Assembly (NCBI RefSeq): GCF_013114825.1
Contig: NZ_JAAVLX010000004.1
Span: 372,001 to 436,000, forward strand
Direction: 5' to 3'
Source of the DNA: Bradyrhizobium australiense
Lineage (GTDB): Bacteria; Pseudomonadota; Alphaproteobacteria; Rhizobiales; Xanthobacteraceae
DNA length: 64,000 nucleotides
A program made the translations under genes and the position numbers. Each line of letters opens with the position of its first letter. The stretch's first letter is position 1. Below the pieces are notes generated by a model. The model was given only the letters and a program-made list of their open reading frames with translations. It was not told the DNA's origin and did not search any database. Shown here piece after piece: positions 45,596-54,657 of this stretch.

Positions 45596-46483
45596 TCACT
45601 CCAGATTCTGGACCTGCTCGCGGAATTGCTCGACCACGTTTTTCATCTCGAGCCCGGTCTGGGTCAATTCCAGATCATTCGACTTGGAGCAGCAGGTGTT
45701 GACCTCGCGGTTGAATTCCTGGGCGAGGAAGTCGAGCCGCCGCCCGACCGGTCCGCCCTTGCCGATCATCTCGCGCGCCTGCGCGACATGCGAGGCGATG
45801 CGGTCGAGCTCTTCGCGAATGTCGGCCTTGGTCGCGATCAGGATTGCTTCCTGATTGAGCCTGTCAGGATCGAAGCGTTCGGAGGTTTCCAACAGTGCCG
45901 CGACCTGCTCGGCCAGACGCGCCCTGATCGCCTCGGGCTTGCGGCCGGGTGCGGCCTCGGCCCGCTTCGCCAGCCTCTCGATTTCATCCATGCGCTGGAT
46001 CAGAATCTGCCCGAGCGTCACGCCTTCGCGGCGGCGCATCTCGACCAGATGGGTGAGCGCCTGCTCGAAGGCGGCGGTCGCCGCATCCTTTGCCGCGTTG
46101 TCTTCCGCCTCGTCGCTTTCGGGTTCGACCACCTCGATGACACCCTTGATGCCGAGCAGCCCGTCGATGCTGGGCGCCACCGCGTCGATCTTGCCGGCGA
46201 GCACGCCCGCGACCTTCACGATCGAGGAAAGCACGTCTTCATTGATGCGCACGGTCGAGACCGCGTTGGCGCGCTTGACGTTGAGGTTGGCGTACACCGT
46301 GCCCCGCGACAGCACCTCGCCGGCGCGTTTCTTGGCGAAGGCCTCAAGTTCGTCCCACCCGGGCGGCAGACGCAAACGCAGGTCAAAGCCCTTGGCGTTG
46401 ACGGACTTCAGTTCCCATTCGAACGTGTAGGGCCCGCTGGCGCCGTGACTCCGGGCAAAACCGGTCATGCTCGATAGCGCCAT
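45596..46483 (-). CDS. yicC: YicC/YloC-family endoribonuclease
   Basis: With the ATG at 46483 (MALSSMTGFARSHG) the protein has 295 residues. The YicC N-terminal domain (WELKSVNAKGFDLRLRLP) and the DUF1732 C-terminal domain (DIREELDRIASHVAQAREM, RRLDFLAQEFNREVNT) are intact. YicC-type proteins are reported to be RNases that act on small RNAs or mRNAs. An upstream extension of the frame is not typical. It sits between mltG and gmk. Confidence 0.93.
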   Translation of the reverse strand: MALSSMTGFARSHGASGPYTFEWELKSVNAKGFDLRLRLPPGWDELEAFAKKRAGEVLSRGTVYANLNVKRANAVSTVRINEDVLSSIVKVAGVLAGKIDAVAPSIDGLLGIKGVIEVVEPESDEAEDNAAKDAATAAFEQALTHLVEMRRREGVTLGQILIQRMDEIERLAKRAEAAPGRKPEAIRARLAEQVAALLETSERFDPDRLNQEAILIATKADIREELDRIASHVAQAREMIGKGGPVGRRLDFLAQEFNREVNTCCSKSNDLELTQTGLEMKNVVEQFREQVQNLE

Positions 46484-46610
46484 CGCGTAACACTCTCCGA
46501 AAGACAGGGATTTCGAGACTCGAAATGAACGGCGGGACCTTAAGCCGATTTCCGCCAAAGTGGAATTGCGTTCCGGCTGTGCCCGAGACGTCTTCTCAAC
46601 CGGCCGGGCG

Positions 46611-47897
46611 TCAGCGCTGAAGCACCGGAGGCGTCGTGGTCGACTGCGCCGCGCCCTGGCGGGCCGGCGCCGTCGCGGGCGCCGGAGGTGATGCCGGGCG
46701 CGGCGGTTTTTTCTGCCCTGCCGGTCGTGGCGTGGTCGCGGTTGGATTGGTATCGGCCGGTGCTCCGGCCGCGGCCGGCGGCGGCGCATCCTCGGACGGT
46801 TCGACGGTATCGTTCTGAATCTGCTTTTCCAGCGCCCGCAGCTTGGCGACGTTCTTCTGGTGCTGGTCGTAGGTTTCGGTGAAGGCGTGCCCGCCCGTTC
46901 CATCAGCCACGAAGAACAAGTCGCGCGTGCGCGCCGGGTTGGCGGCGGCTTCGAGCGATGCGCGGCCCGGATTGGCGATCGGCCCGGGCGGCAAGCCTTC
47001 GATCACATAGGTGTTGTAGGGCGAGGGCTGCATAATCTCGGAGCGCTTGATCGGCCGGCCCAGCGTTCCCTTGCCGCCGACCAGGCCGTAGATGATGGTC
47101 GGATCCGACTGCAGCTTGATCCTCTGCCGCAGGCGATTGACGAATACCGCCGCCACGCGGCTGCGCTCGTCGGCCCGGCCGGTTTCCTTCTCGATGATCG
47201 AGGCCAGCGTGATGAGTTGCTCCAGCGACCTGACCGGAACGTCCGGATTGCGGCGCTCCCAGATTTCCGCGAGCACCCGCTTCTGGGTCTGCTGCATGCG
47301 CTGGATCACCTGCTCGCGGGTGGTGCCGCGCGGAAACTTGTAGGTTTCGGGCAGCAACGTGCCTTCGCGCGGTATTTCCCGCACCGAGCCGGCGAAGATG
47401 TCGTTGTCGAGGAGACGCGTCACGATCTGTTCGGAGGTCAGACCTTCCGGAACGGTGACGGCGTGCTGCACCACCTTGCCTTCCACGATGGTGGCGATGA
47501 CGTCGCGCAGACTGGCGCTCTTCTGGAAGGAATATTCGCCGGGCTTCAGATCGGAGCTCGCCTTCAGCGCAAACACGCCGCCGATGAATATCCAGGGATT
47601 GACGTTGATCACGCCTTCGCGCAGCAGCGCGTCGGCGATATCGCGCTTTCCGGCACGCGAGGGAATGTTGACGATCTTGTCTTCCTTCAGCGGACCGGGC
47701 GTTTCCAGGATCTGTCTGCCGTAGTAATAGACTGTCCCCGCCCCGACCATCAGAATGATAAGGATGGTGATGATGGCGTTGCCCACCACCACGAATGGAT
47801 TGCGGGCGCGCTCCGATCGTTTCGGCGGCGGCGGCACCTGCTCGGGCTCCAACGCAGCGCGCGGGCTTCGTGGTGAAATGGGCGGCCTCTCACTCAT
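46611..47897 (-). CDS. mltG: Endolytic murein transglycosylase MltG
   Basis: The 428-residue protein has a cytoplasmic Pro-rich N-terminus, one membrane helix (VVGNAIITILIILMVGAGTVYYY), a LysM-like region and the YceG domain. The catalytic Glu is in LASIIEKETG, and the conserved LQSDPTIIYGL and YNTYVIEGLPPGPIANPG motifs are present. It cleaves nascent glycan strands to set their length. A low-complexity Ala/Pro/Thr tail (about 370-428) is added at the C-terminus. Confidence 0.95.
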   Translation of the reverse strand: MSERPPISPRSPRAALEPEQVPPPPKRSERARNPFVVVGNAIITILIILMVGAGTVYYYGRQILETPGPLKEDKIVNIPSRAGKRDIADALLREGVINVNPWIFIGGVFALKASSDLKPGEYSFQKSASLRDVIATIVEGKVVQHAVTVPEGLTSEQIVTRLLDNDIFAGSVREIPREGTLLPETYKFPRGTTREQVIQRMQQTQKRVLAEIWERRNPDVPVRSLEQLITLASIIEKETGRADERSRVAAVFVNRLRQRIKLQSDPTIIYGLVGGKGTLGRPIKRSEIMQPSPYNTYVIEGLPPGPIANPGRASLEAAANPARTRDLFFVADGTGGHAFTETYDQHQKNVAKLRALEKQIQNDTVEPSEDAPPPAAAGAPADTNPTATTPRPAGQKKPPRPASPPAPATAPARQGAAQSTTTPPVLQR

Positions 47898-48023
47898 CGA
47901 TGCAACCTGAATCCTGTCGGTTCAATCGCGGCCCGGCAATCCCCTGCCAAGCCGATAGCATACGCCCACATGTAGAAGTCATCGCCGAATACGGCAAAAC
48001 GGTGGAGACGTTCCAAACACTTG

Positions 48024-49289
48024 CTAGTCAGCCACACGCCGAACAATCACGGAGGCATTGGTGCCCCCGAAACCGAAGGAATTCGATAGCGCGACATTAA
48101 TCTCGCGCTTGCGCGCGGTCTGCGGCACCAGGTCGATCGCCGTTTCCACCGACGGATTTTCCAAATTGATGGTAGGCGGAGCAATGTTGTCGCGAATCGC
48201 AAGGATACTGAAAATGGCCTCGATCGCACCGGCAGCACCGAGCAGGTGTCCGGTCGACGATTTCGTCGACGACATCGACACCTTGGAAGCGGCGTTACCG
48301 AGCAGCCGCTCCACCGCGCCGAGTTCGATCTCGTCGCCGATCTGCGTCGAAGTTCCGTGGGCGTTGATGTAGTCGATGTCCGATACTGCGATGCCGGCGC
48401 GCTTGATCGCCGCGCTCATGCTGCGGAACGCGCCATCGCCCTCCGGCGACGGCGAGGTGATGTGATAGGCGTCGCCCGACAGGCCATAGCCGATCACTTC
48501 GCAATAGATTTTCGCACCGCGCTTCTTGGCGTGCTCATATTCCTCGAGCACCACGACCCCGGCGCCCTCGCCCATCACGAACCCGTCGCGGTCCTTGTCA
48601 TAGGGGCGCGAGGCCTTTTGTGGCGCTTCGTTGAAGCCGGTCGAGAGTGCGCGCGCTGCGCAGAATCCCGCCATCGCCAGCCGGCAGATCGGCGATTCCG
48701 TTCCACCGGCCACCATCACGTCGGCGTCGCCGAGCGCAATGAGGCGGGCACCGTCACCAATCGCATGCGCGCCGGTCGAACAGGCGGTCACCACGGAATG
48801 ATTGGGACCCTTGAGGCCATGCTCGATCGAGACATAGCCGGAAGCAAGATTGATGAGCCGTCCCGGAATGAAAAACGGGGAAACCCTGCGCGGCCCACGC
48901 TCCTTTAACAGCAGCGACGTCTCGGCGATGCCGGACAGGCCGCCAATGCCTGAGCCGATCAGGGTGCCGGTGGCGCATTTGTCTTCTTCGGTTGCAGGAT
49001 GCCAATTGGAGTCGTCGAGCGCCTGGCGCGCCGCAGCCATTGCAAAGATGATGAAGTCGTCGACCTTGCGCTGTTCCTTCGGCTCCATCCACTGGTCGGG
49101 ATTGAAAGTGCCATCAGAGCCGTCGCCGCGCGGAATCACGCAGGCGATCTGGCTTGCAAGATCGCCAACCTCGAATGTGTCGATCTTCCTGGCGCCGCTC
49201 TGACCGTTGAGGATACGCGCCCACGTTGTGTCAACGCCGCAGCCGAGCGGCGTAACCATGCCCAGCCCCGTGACGACAACTCGCCTCAT
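48024..49289 (-). CDS. fabF: Beta-ketoacyl-ACP synthase II
   Basis: The ATG at 49289 (MRRVVVTGLGMVTPLG) gives 421 residues. The Cys-His-His triad is visible: Cys170 in VTACSTGAH, His in NAHGTST and His in STGHLLGAAG, with Lys in STKSSTG. The enzyme elongates acyl-ACP with malonyl-ACP. It lies about 97 bases after acpP and 126 before mltG on the same strand. Confidence 0.97.
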   Translation of the reverse strand: MRRVVVTGLGMVTPLGCGVDTTWARILNGQSGARKIDTFEVGDLASQIACVIPRGDGSDGTFNPDQWMEPKEQRKVDDFIIFAMAAARQALDDSNWHPATEEDKCATGTLIGSGIGGLSGIAETSLLLKERGPRRVSPFFIPGRLINLASGYVSIEHGLKGPNHSVVTACSTGAHAIGDGARLIALGDADVMVAGGTESPICRLAMAGFCAARALSTGFNEAPQKASRPYDKDRDGFVMGEGAGVVVLEEYEHAKKRGAKIYCEVIGYGLSGDAYHITSPSPEGDGAFRSMSAAIKRAGIAVSDIDYINAHGTSTQIGDEIELGAVERLLGNAASKVSMSSTKSSTGHLLGAAGAIEAIFSILAIRDNIAPPTINLENPSVETAIDLVPQTARKREINVALSNSFGFGGTNASVIVRRVAD

Positions 49290-49386
49290 GTCAAAAACTC
49301 CAGCCCGAAATCGGCGGCCCAAAACAAGAAACCGGGGGACCGTTCGATAACGGCCCGTCCGGCTCTGTCTCTACCCGCCCGGGACG

Positions 49387-49626
49387 TCAGCTTTTCGCGT
49401 TCTTCTCGAGAAACTTCGTCGCGTCGCCGACGGTCAAAATCGTCTCGGCGGCGTCATCGGGAATCTCGCAGCCGAACTCTTCTTCAAATGCCATCACAAG
49501 CTCGACGGTGTCGAGGCTGTCGGCGCCGAGGTCGTCGATGAAACTTGCGTTGTCGACAACCTTATCCGGTTCAACACCGAGGTGTTCGACCACAATCTTC
49601 TTAACCCGCTCGCCAATCTCACTCAT
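49387..49626 (-). CDS. acpP: Acyl carrier protein
   Basis: The 79-residue protein is a standard four-helix ACP. Ser37 in [10 protein letters not shown] is the phosphopantetheine attachment site. The acidic helix II ([13 protein letters not shown]) is typical. GAGG lies 7 bases before the ATG. It lies between fabG and fabF. Confidence 0.98.
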   Translation of the reverse strand: MSEIGERVKKIVVEHLGVEPDKVVDNASFIDDLGADSLDTVELVMAFEEEFGCEIPDDAAETILTVGDATKFLEKNAKS

Positions 49627-49929
49627 CTTTAACCTCGTGCTTGTTCCATTGGACCCGACCCCAAGACGCTATAGAGACGCTACGAGCTATCGTGGTCGTT
49701 AAACTTCCTTCGCTATCGCGCATAGTCTTGATTCGGCCCGGTGGTAGCCGACAAAGCCCCGGCGAACGGCAGGCGTCGCCACGCCAATATACAGGGTTTC
49801 AAAATCCTGCAATGGCCTTGTTTGCCCATCCGTCGGGGGTTCGGTTATCATACTTCCCAAGCCTTGACTACAAGCCTCAACCGCCCCGGAAAACGCCCTT
49901 TGGCCGCATCGATCGGGGCAATAACTCGC
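49627..49929. other. Intergenic region between fabG and acpP
   Basis: No gene is supported in these 303 bases. The acpP promoter and ribosome site must be here; the high expression of acpP usually comes from its own promoter. No convincing -35/-10 pair could be fixed by eye. Confidence 0.5.
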
Positions 49930-50667
49930 TCAAATCATGGCCATTCCGCCGTTGACGTGAATCGTCTGCCCGGTGACGTAGGCCGCCTCGTTCGAGGCGA
50001 GATAGACGGCTGCCGCCGCGATGTCCTCCGGTGTGCCCAGCCGCGCCGCAGGAACCTTCGCCAGGATGGTCTCGCGCTGCTTGTCGTTGAGCGCGTCGGT
50101 CATTGGCGTCTTGATGAACCCCGGCGCGATGCAATTGGCAGTCACGTTGCGCTTGGCGTACTCCGCACCCAGCGTCTTGATCAGGCCGATGATTCCAGCC
50201 TTCGACGCGGTGTAGTTGGCCTGGCCGGGGTTGCCGGTCACGCCGACGATCGAGGTGATCGCAATGATTCGCCCGAAGCGCTTGCGCATCATCAGTTTGG
50301 TTGCAGCGCGGGCGAGACGGAAGGTCGCGGTCAGGTTGACTTGGATGACGTCGTCCCAATCCTCGTCGCGCAACTGCACGAAAAGATTATCGCGCGTGAT
50401 GCCGGCATTGGCAATCAGGATGTCGACCTGCCCCATCGCAGCTTCCGCCGCCGGCACCAGCGCCTCGACATCAGCTCTGTCGGAAAGGTTGCACGGCAGC
50501 ACGTGGACGCGTTCGCCAAGCTTGCCGGCAAACGAGTCCAGCACCTCGCGGCGCGTGCCGGAAATTGCGACCGTGGCGCCCTGCCCATGCAACGCCTGCG
50601 CGATCGCACCGCCGATGCCGCCGGTCGCGCCGGTCACCAGCGCCGTCCTGCCAGTCAAATTAAACAT
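49930..50667 (-). CDS. fabG: 3-oxoacyl-ACP reductase
   Basis: The second of two adjacent ATGs (50667, MFNLTGRTALVTG) gives 245 residues. The NADPH-binding TGATGGIGG (12-20), NAG (87-89) and catalytic Ser139-Tyr152-Lys156 are all present. The C-terminal NGGMAMI is typical. It reduces beta-ketoacyl-ACP in each cycle. It lies 21 bases after fabD. Confidence 0.97.
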   Translation of the reverse strand: MFNLTGRTALVTGATGGIGGAIAQALHGQGATVAISGTRREVLDSFAGKLGERVHVLPCNLSDRADVEALVPAAEAAMGQVDILIANAGITRDNLFVQLRDEDWDDVIQVNLTATFRLARAATKLMMRKRFGRIIAITSIVGVTGNPGQANYTASKAGIIGLIKTLGAEYAKRNVTANCIAPGFIKTPMTDALNDKQRETILAKVPAARLGTPEDIAAAAVYLASNEAAYVTGQTIHVNGGMAMI

Positions 50668-50688
50668 CAATGTCTCCTTCCGGGAGCT

Positions 50689-51642
50689 TTAGGCCGAAGC
50701 CGCCAATGCATCCTTCGCGGCCGCAATATCGTTGGGTCCCCCGATCGACACGCCGACCGCGCCGTCGGCAATCCGCTTGACCAGCCCGCTCAGCACCTTG
50801 CCCGCGCCGATTTCGAAGAACCGCGTGACGCCATGCGCTGCCATGTAGGCCACCGACTCGCGCCAGCGCACGGTGCCGGTGACCTGCTCGATCAGGCGGC
50901 GGCGAATCTCGTCGGGATTGGTGATCGGCGCGGCCAGCACGTTCGCGACCAGCGGCGAGGCCGGCGTCTTGATCGTTACACCTGCAAGCGCCTCTGCCAT
51001 CGCATCGGCGGCGGGTTGCATCAGCTTGCAGTGGAAAGGCGCGGATACCGGCAGCAACATCGCGCGCTTGGCGCCCTTGGCCTTGGCAATTTCCACGGCG
51101 CGGTCGACAGCCGTCCTGTCGCCAGACACCACCACCTGCCCGCCGCCATTGTCGTTGGCGGCCTGACAGACCTGCCCTTGGGCAGCTTCGTTGGCGACGG
51201 CCATCGCCGCCTCATAATCGAGTCCAAGCAGTGCCGCCATCGCGCCGACGCCGACCGGCACCGCTTTTTGCATTGCAAGGCCACGGGTGCGCAGCAGGCG
51301 CGCGGTATCGCTGATGCTGAAGCTGCCGGCCGCGGCCAGCGCGGAATATTCACCGAGCGAATGGCCGGCGACAAAGGCCGCATCCCGCCCGACGGAAAAG
51401 CCCGCCTCGGTCTCCAGCACGCGCAGCGTGGCAATCGACACCGCCATCAGTGCCGGCTGGGCATTTTCGGTGAGCTGGAGGGTTTCGGCCGGGCCATCCC
51501 AGATGATCGCGGTCAGCTTTTCGCCAAGCGCGGAATCAACCTCGTCGAACACCGCCCGCGCGGCCGGAAACGCCTCCGCCAAGGCCTTGCCCATGCCGAT
51601 CGCTTGGGAACCCTGCCCCGGAAACGTGAATGCAGCCGTCAT
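50689..51642 (-). CDS. fabD: Malonyl-CoA:ACP transacylase
   Basis: The ATG at 51642 (MTAAFTFPGQGSQ) gives 317 residues. The nucleophile Ser95 in GHSLGEYSA, Gln10 in PGQGSQ and the His-containing VSAPFHCKLM motif are present. It loads malonate onto ACP. It heads the fabD-fabG-acpP-fabF series. Confidence 0.97.
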   Translation of the reverse strand: MTAAFTFPGQGSQAIGMGKALAEAFPAARAVFDEVDSALGEKLTAIIWDGPAETLQLTENAQPALMAVSIATLRVLETEAGFSVGRDAAFVAGHSLGEYSALAAAGSFSISDTARLLRTRGLAMQKAVPVGVGAMAALLGLDYEAAMAVANEAAQGQVCQAANDNGGGQVVVSGDRTAVDRAVEIAKAKGAKRAMLLPVSAPFHCKLMQPAADAMAEALAGVTIKTPASPLVANVLAAPITNPDEIRRRLIEQVTGTVRWRESVAYMAAHGVTRFFEIGAGKVLSGLVKRIADGAVGVSIGGPNDIAAAKDALAASA

Positions 51643-51745
51643 CGGCACTCCCTCGCTAGAATGGCGCCGTAAGACACTGACCGAGGCGGGGATGTCAAGC
51701 CACGCCGCGGAATCGCACGGCCTCGGCTTGAGGCTCCGATGGACC

Positions 51746-52771
51746 TTAGAAGCCGCCCGCCGCCTGGTCGCGGCCGACTTCGGCACCGGCCCGCACGCGG
51801 CGTACGCTGCTTACCAGCTTGCCAGGCCGGTCATCGTGGTCGGGCTTGGCGGTCGCGAGCCGCAGCACGGCGGCATAACCCGGCTGCACCTCCATCCGGT
51901 CCGCATATCGGCTTTCGGAGAGGATGCGGTGCACGCGCGGCAGATTGTAGCAGGGCACGTAGAACAACAGATGATGCTCGAGGTGGTAGTTGACGTAATA
52001 CGGTGCAATGAACAACCGCTCGAGAAAACTCGCGTGCGTGGTGCGGGTATTGCGCAGCGGATCGCTCGAATCGGGAACGACGGCGTGTTCGGCGATATTG
52101 CGAATGCGGGTGATGACCATCTGCCATGTGAGCAGCGGCAACAACCACAATAGCGGATAGGCCCACCATGCGCCGGCGGCGGCGAGGCCTGCAAACAGCA
52201 CGGCGTTGGCCGCAAATTGCGGCCCGAGTTTTTCCCAGAAATGCGCCGCGCGCCGCGCCAGCGGCCATTCCTTTGGGCCAAGCGCATTCAACAATTGCGC
52301 CTTGCGCTGCTGATAGCCGGTCTGCCCAGTGATATCGCGGAAGAACTTGCGGCGGTAGCTGATCCTCGTGATCGGAAACGGCGCCGACAAAATCAGATCG
52401 GGATCGTCTTCCTGCTGCGTGCGCGCATGATGTTGCAGATGATAACGGCGATATGCGCGGGTCTCCGCGAAAATCGGATAGGCGCAGAACCACTGGCTGA
52501 GCGTCAGGTTGATCTTCTCGTCCGCCGAAAGACAACCATGGGCGCCGTCATGCATCAGGATCGCAAGCCCAAGCTGGCGCGAGCCGATGATGCCGACCGC
52601 GAGCAGAAAGATCAGCGGATTGGGCCACCACGCCACCAGCGCAATCGATCCCAAAATCAGCGTCCATGCATGTGCGATCAGGGCTGCGCCCTTCCACGTC
52701 ACGCGCTGGCGGACGGCGACCAGTTGATCTTCGGTCAGAAAGTCGCGGGCACGCATGCGAAGCGCGGTCAT
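51746..52771 (-). CDS. Membrane fatty acid desaturase
   Basis: The 341-residue protein has the three His boxes of membrane di-iron desaturases: HDGAHG, HLQHHARTQ and HLEHHLLFYVPC. About four membrane helices lie between them (IAHAWTLILGSIALVAWW, VGIIGSRQLGLAILM). It should insert a double bond in membrane lipids. Its start overlaps the tetR stop (ATGA), so it is under the regulator's own promoter with the palindromic operator. Confidence 0.92.
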   Translation of the reverse strand: MTALRMRARDFLTEDQLVAVRQRVTWKGAALIAHAWTLILGSIALVAWWPNPLIFLLAVGIIGSRQLGLAILMHDGAHGCLSADEKINLTLSQWFCAYPIFAETRAYRRYHLQHHARTQQEDDPDLILSAPFPITRISYRRKFFRDITGQTGYQQRKAQLLNALGPKEWPLARRAAHFWEKLGPQFAANAVLFAGLAAAGAWWAYPLLWLLPLLTWQMVITRIRNIAEHAVVPDSSDPLRNTRTTHASFLERLFIAPYYVNYHLEHHLLFYVPCYNLPRVHRILSESRYADRMEVQPGYAAVLRLATAKPDHDDRPGKLVSSVRRVRAGAEVGRDQAAGGF

Positions 52772-53478
52772 GGTGATATCTCCCCGTCGGGCTCATCGTC
52801 GTCGCCAACCAGGCGCAGCCTGGCGCTGTCGGTCGCGGATGTTGTCGTGGCCTGATCGCCGAGCACGCGCAGCATCTCGCTGCACAATTCCTTGGCCGAG
52901 CGACCCATGGCGTAGCCCTCCACTATCACGCCGATCGCGACCGCCCAGAACCGCCGCGAGCTGGCGTCAGGATCGCGCAGGCTCTTCCAGCCGTGCCGCT
53001 CGATCTGGCCGGCATAGGCGCGCATGCCCTCGCCGTGCAGCCGCTCGATGGTGCGTTCCACCAGCGGCGCGAGATCCTGCCGGCGGCGGGTGAGCGTCAG
53101 GGCTTCGGTAAAGAAAGCCACCGAATCCGTCGCCGTGACCGTCTCGACCAGCGCGCGCGTGTAGTCGCGCGGCGTACGGGCCTGCAACGCGGCCTCCTCG
53201 GCCGCGCGCGCCACATAGAGCATGTCGCGGCAGGCAGCTTCGACGAACAGGGCTTCCTTGGTGCGGAAATAATAGGTGATCTGGCTCGGAAAGGCGTCGG
53301 CGGCCGCCGCGATGTCCGAGATCGAGGTTCCGGCGAGGCCCCGCTCCTTGAACAACCGGCTGGCGCCGTCGAGTAGCCGCGAGCGCATCTGGCGCCCGGC
53401 CGTACGCGTGGCGCGGGCGGCGTGCTTGGGATCACCGGCCAACGTTTCAGGAGCGGTCTGGACGGACTTCGGAGCCAT
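52768..53478 (-). CDS. TetR-family transcriptional regulator of the desaturase
   Basis: With the ATG at 53478 the protein has 236 residues. The HTH is in LAGTSISDIAAAADAFPSQITYYF (about 47-70) and a longer helical C-terminal domain follows; it resembles TetR_C-containing regulators of lipid genes. It overlaps the desaturase gene by four bases and has a perfect inverted repeat 23 bases upstream of its start, so it likely represses both genes. Ligand is perhaps a fatty acid or acyl-CoA, inferred only. Confidence 0.9.
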   Translation of the reverse strand: MAPKSVQTAPETLAGDPKHAARATRTAGRQMRSRLLDGASRLFKERGLAGTSISDIAAAADAFPSQITYYFRTKEALFVEAACRDMLYVARAAEEAALQARTPRDYTRALVETVTATDSVAFFTEALTLTRRRQDLAPLVERTIERLHGEGMRAYAGQIERHGWKSLRDPDASSRRFWAVAIGVIVEGYAMGRSAKELCSEMLRVLGDQATTTSATDSARLRLVGDDDEPDGEISP

Positions 53479-53500
53479 AAGCTCGCCCTCTTGTCCCAGA

Positions 53501-53517
53501 TTTGTATGATATACAAA
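53501..53517. promoter_or_regulatory. TetR operator TTTGTAT-GAT-ATACAAA
   Basis: A perfect 7-3-7 inverted repeat lies 23 bases upstream of the tetR ATG. Its size fits a TetR dimer; it likely controls the tetR-desaturase unit. Confidence 0.75.
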
Positions 53518-53595
53518 CAAATATGTCAACCGCTCATCGACCTGCCGCCTCCCCCGGGGGTGACGCCAGAACCCTTCAAAGCTGCTCAAGAAGCC

Positions 53596-53623
53596 TTGCC
53601 AGCCCGCTGAAAATCCTTATAAA
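53596..53623 (+). promoter_or_regulatory. Sigma-70-type promoter of the rpsF operon
   Basis: TTGCCA (53596-53601) and TATAAA (53618-53623) are 16 bases apart. The transcript would have a GC-rich leader of about 190 bases before rpsF, long enough for autoregulation by S6:S18, but the specific leader fold is not clear to me. Confidence 0.6.
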
Positions 53624-53819
53624 CCGCGCATCCGTGGATCCCGGCCGGGAGCTGAACGGACGGTCTCAGCAATCACTCCTTTCCAGGCGTTTTTGATGTG
53701 GCAGGGCCAGTCGGCCCGTCGTCCCGTGCTTCCGCCTTCTGAGCTTATCCCCGAGTCCTTTCCGAAGGCCTCGAAGGGCTTGCCGCCGGGGACCGCGCTA
53801 ACACTAGGAAAGGACACCC

Positions 53820-54290
53820 ATGCCTCTTTACGAGCATGTTTTTCTCGCGCGTCAGGATGCGAGCACCCAGCAGGTCGAAGAGCTGACCACCCAGATGACG
53901 GGCATCGTCGAAGGCCTCGGCGGTAAGGTCACCAAGACCGAGAACTGGGGCGTGCGCTCCCTCACCTACCGCATGAACAAGAATCGCAAGGCACACTTCG
54001 TGCTGATGAACATCGATGCGCCCTCCGCTGCGGTCACCGAGATCGAGCGGCAGGAGCGGATCTCTGAAGACGTCATCCGCTATCTCACCGTCCGCGTCGA
54101 AGAGCACGAGGAAGGTCCCTCGGCGATGATGCGCAAGGCCGATCGTGATCGCGAGCGCGACGATCGCGGCGGCGGTTTCCGCGGTGACCGCGAAGGCGGC
54201 TTCCGTGGCGATCGTGAAGGCGGTGGCTTCCGCGGCGACCGTGGCCCGCGCCGTCCGCGTGAAGACGACGCTGCAGCGGTAGAGGAGTAA
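53820..54290 (+). CDS. rpsF: 30S ribosomal protein S6
   Basis: AGGAAAGGACACCC precedes the ATG. The 156-residue protein has the S6 fold ([33 protein letters not shown]) in about the first 95 residues. The tail carries repeated FRGDRE/GG units (about 117-150), making it longer than the usual S6. S6 pairs with S18 on the 30S platform; rpsR follows after 5 bases. Confidence 0.98.
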   Translation: MPLYEHVFLARQDASTQQVEELTTQMTGIVEGLGGKVTKTENWGVRSLTYRMNKNRKAHFVLMNIDAPSAAVTEIERQERISEDVIRYLTVRVEEHEEGPSAMMRKADRDRERDDRGGGFRGDREGGFRGDREGGGFRGDRGPRRPREDDAAAVEE

Positions 54291-54295
54291 GAATC

Positions 54296-54535
54296 ATGGC
54301 TGAAGCTGGTGCACGCCGTCCGTTTTTCCGTCGCCGCAAGACCTGCCCGTTCACGGGTCCGAATGCGCCGAAAATCGACTACAAGGATTCCAAGCTGTTG
54401 ATGCGTTACGTCTCCGAGCGCGGCAAGATCGTGCCGAGCCGCATCACCGCCGTCTCCGCCAAGAAGCAGCGTGAACTCGCCCGCGCCATCAAGCGCTCGC
54501 GTTTCCTCGGCCTCTTGCCCTACGTCATTCGCTAA
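54296..54535 (+). CDS. rpsR: 30S ribosomal protein S18
   Basis: The 79-residue basic protein contains [32 protein letters not shown] and [18 protein letters not shown], all conserved in S18. It starts 5 bases after rpsF. A 12-bp hairpin with a TTCG loop follows the stop. Confidence 0.98.
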   Translation: MAEAGARRPFFRRRKTCPFTGPNAPKIDYKDSKLLMRYVSERGKIVPSRITAVSAKKQRELARAIKRSRFLGLLPYVIR

Positions 54536-54542
54536 GACGCTT

Positions 54543-54570
54543 CGGTCCGCGGCGTTCGCGCCGCGGACCG
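54543..54570 (+). terminator. 12-bp hairpin with TTCG tetraloop after rpsR
   Basis: The arms CGGTCCGCGGCG and CGCCGCGGACCG pair perfectly around TTCG. Only a weak T-rich run (GTTTATT) follows, so it could be a partial terminator or an mRNA-stabilising 3' end that lowers expression of the next gene. Confidence 0.7.
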
Positions 54571-54657
54571 GTTTATTCATAAGGCTTCCGGGTCGTCCGG
54601 TCGCCGATGGTTGGGGTCGAGACGACCTCTAACCGCTCGAAAGGAGCGGGACAGCTG

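Noticed and set aside
49741..51672. 643-codon plus-strand frame opposite fabG and fabD
   Set aside because: Shadow of two confirmed genes; low-complexity Arg/His-rich product.
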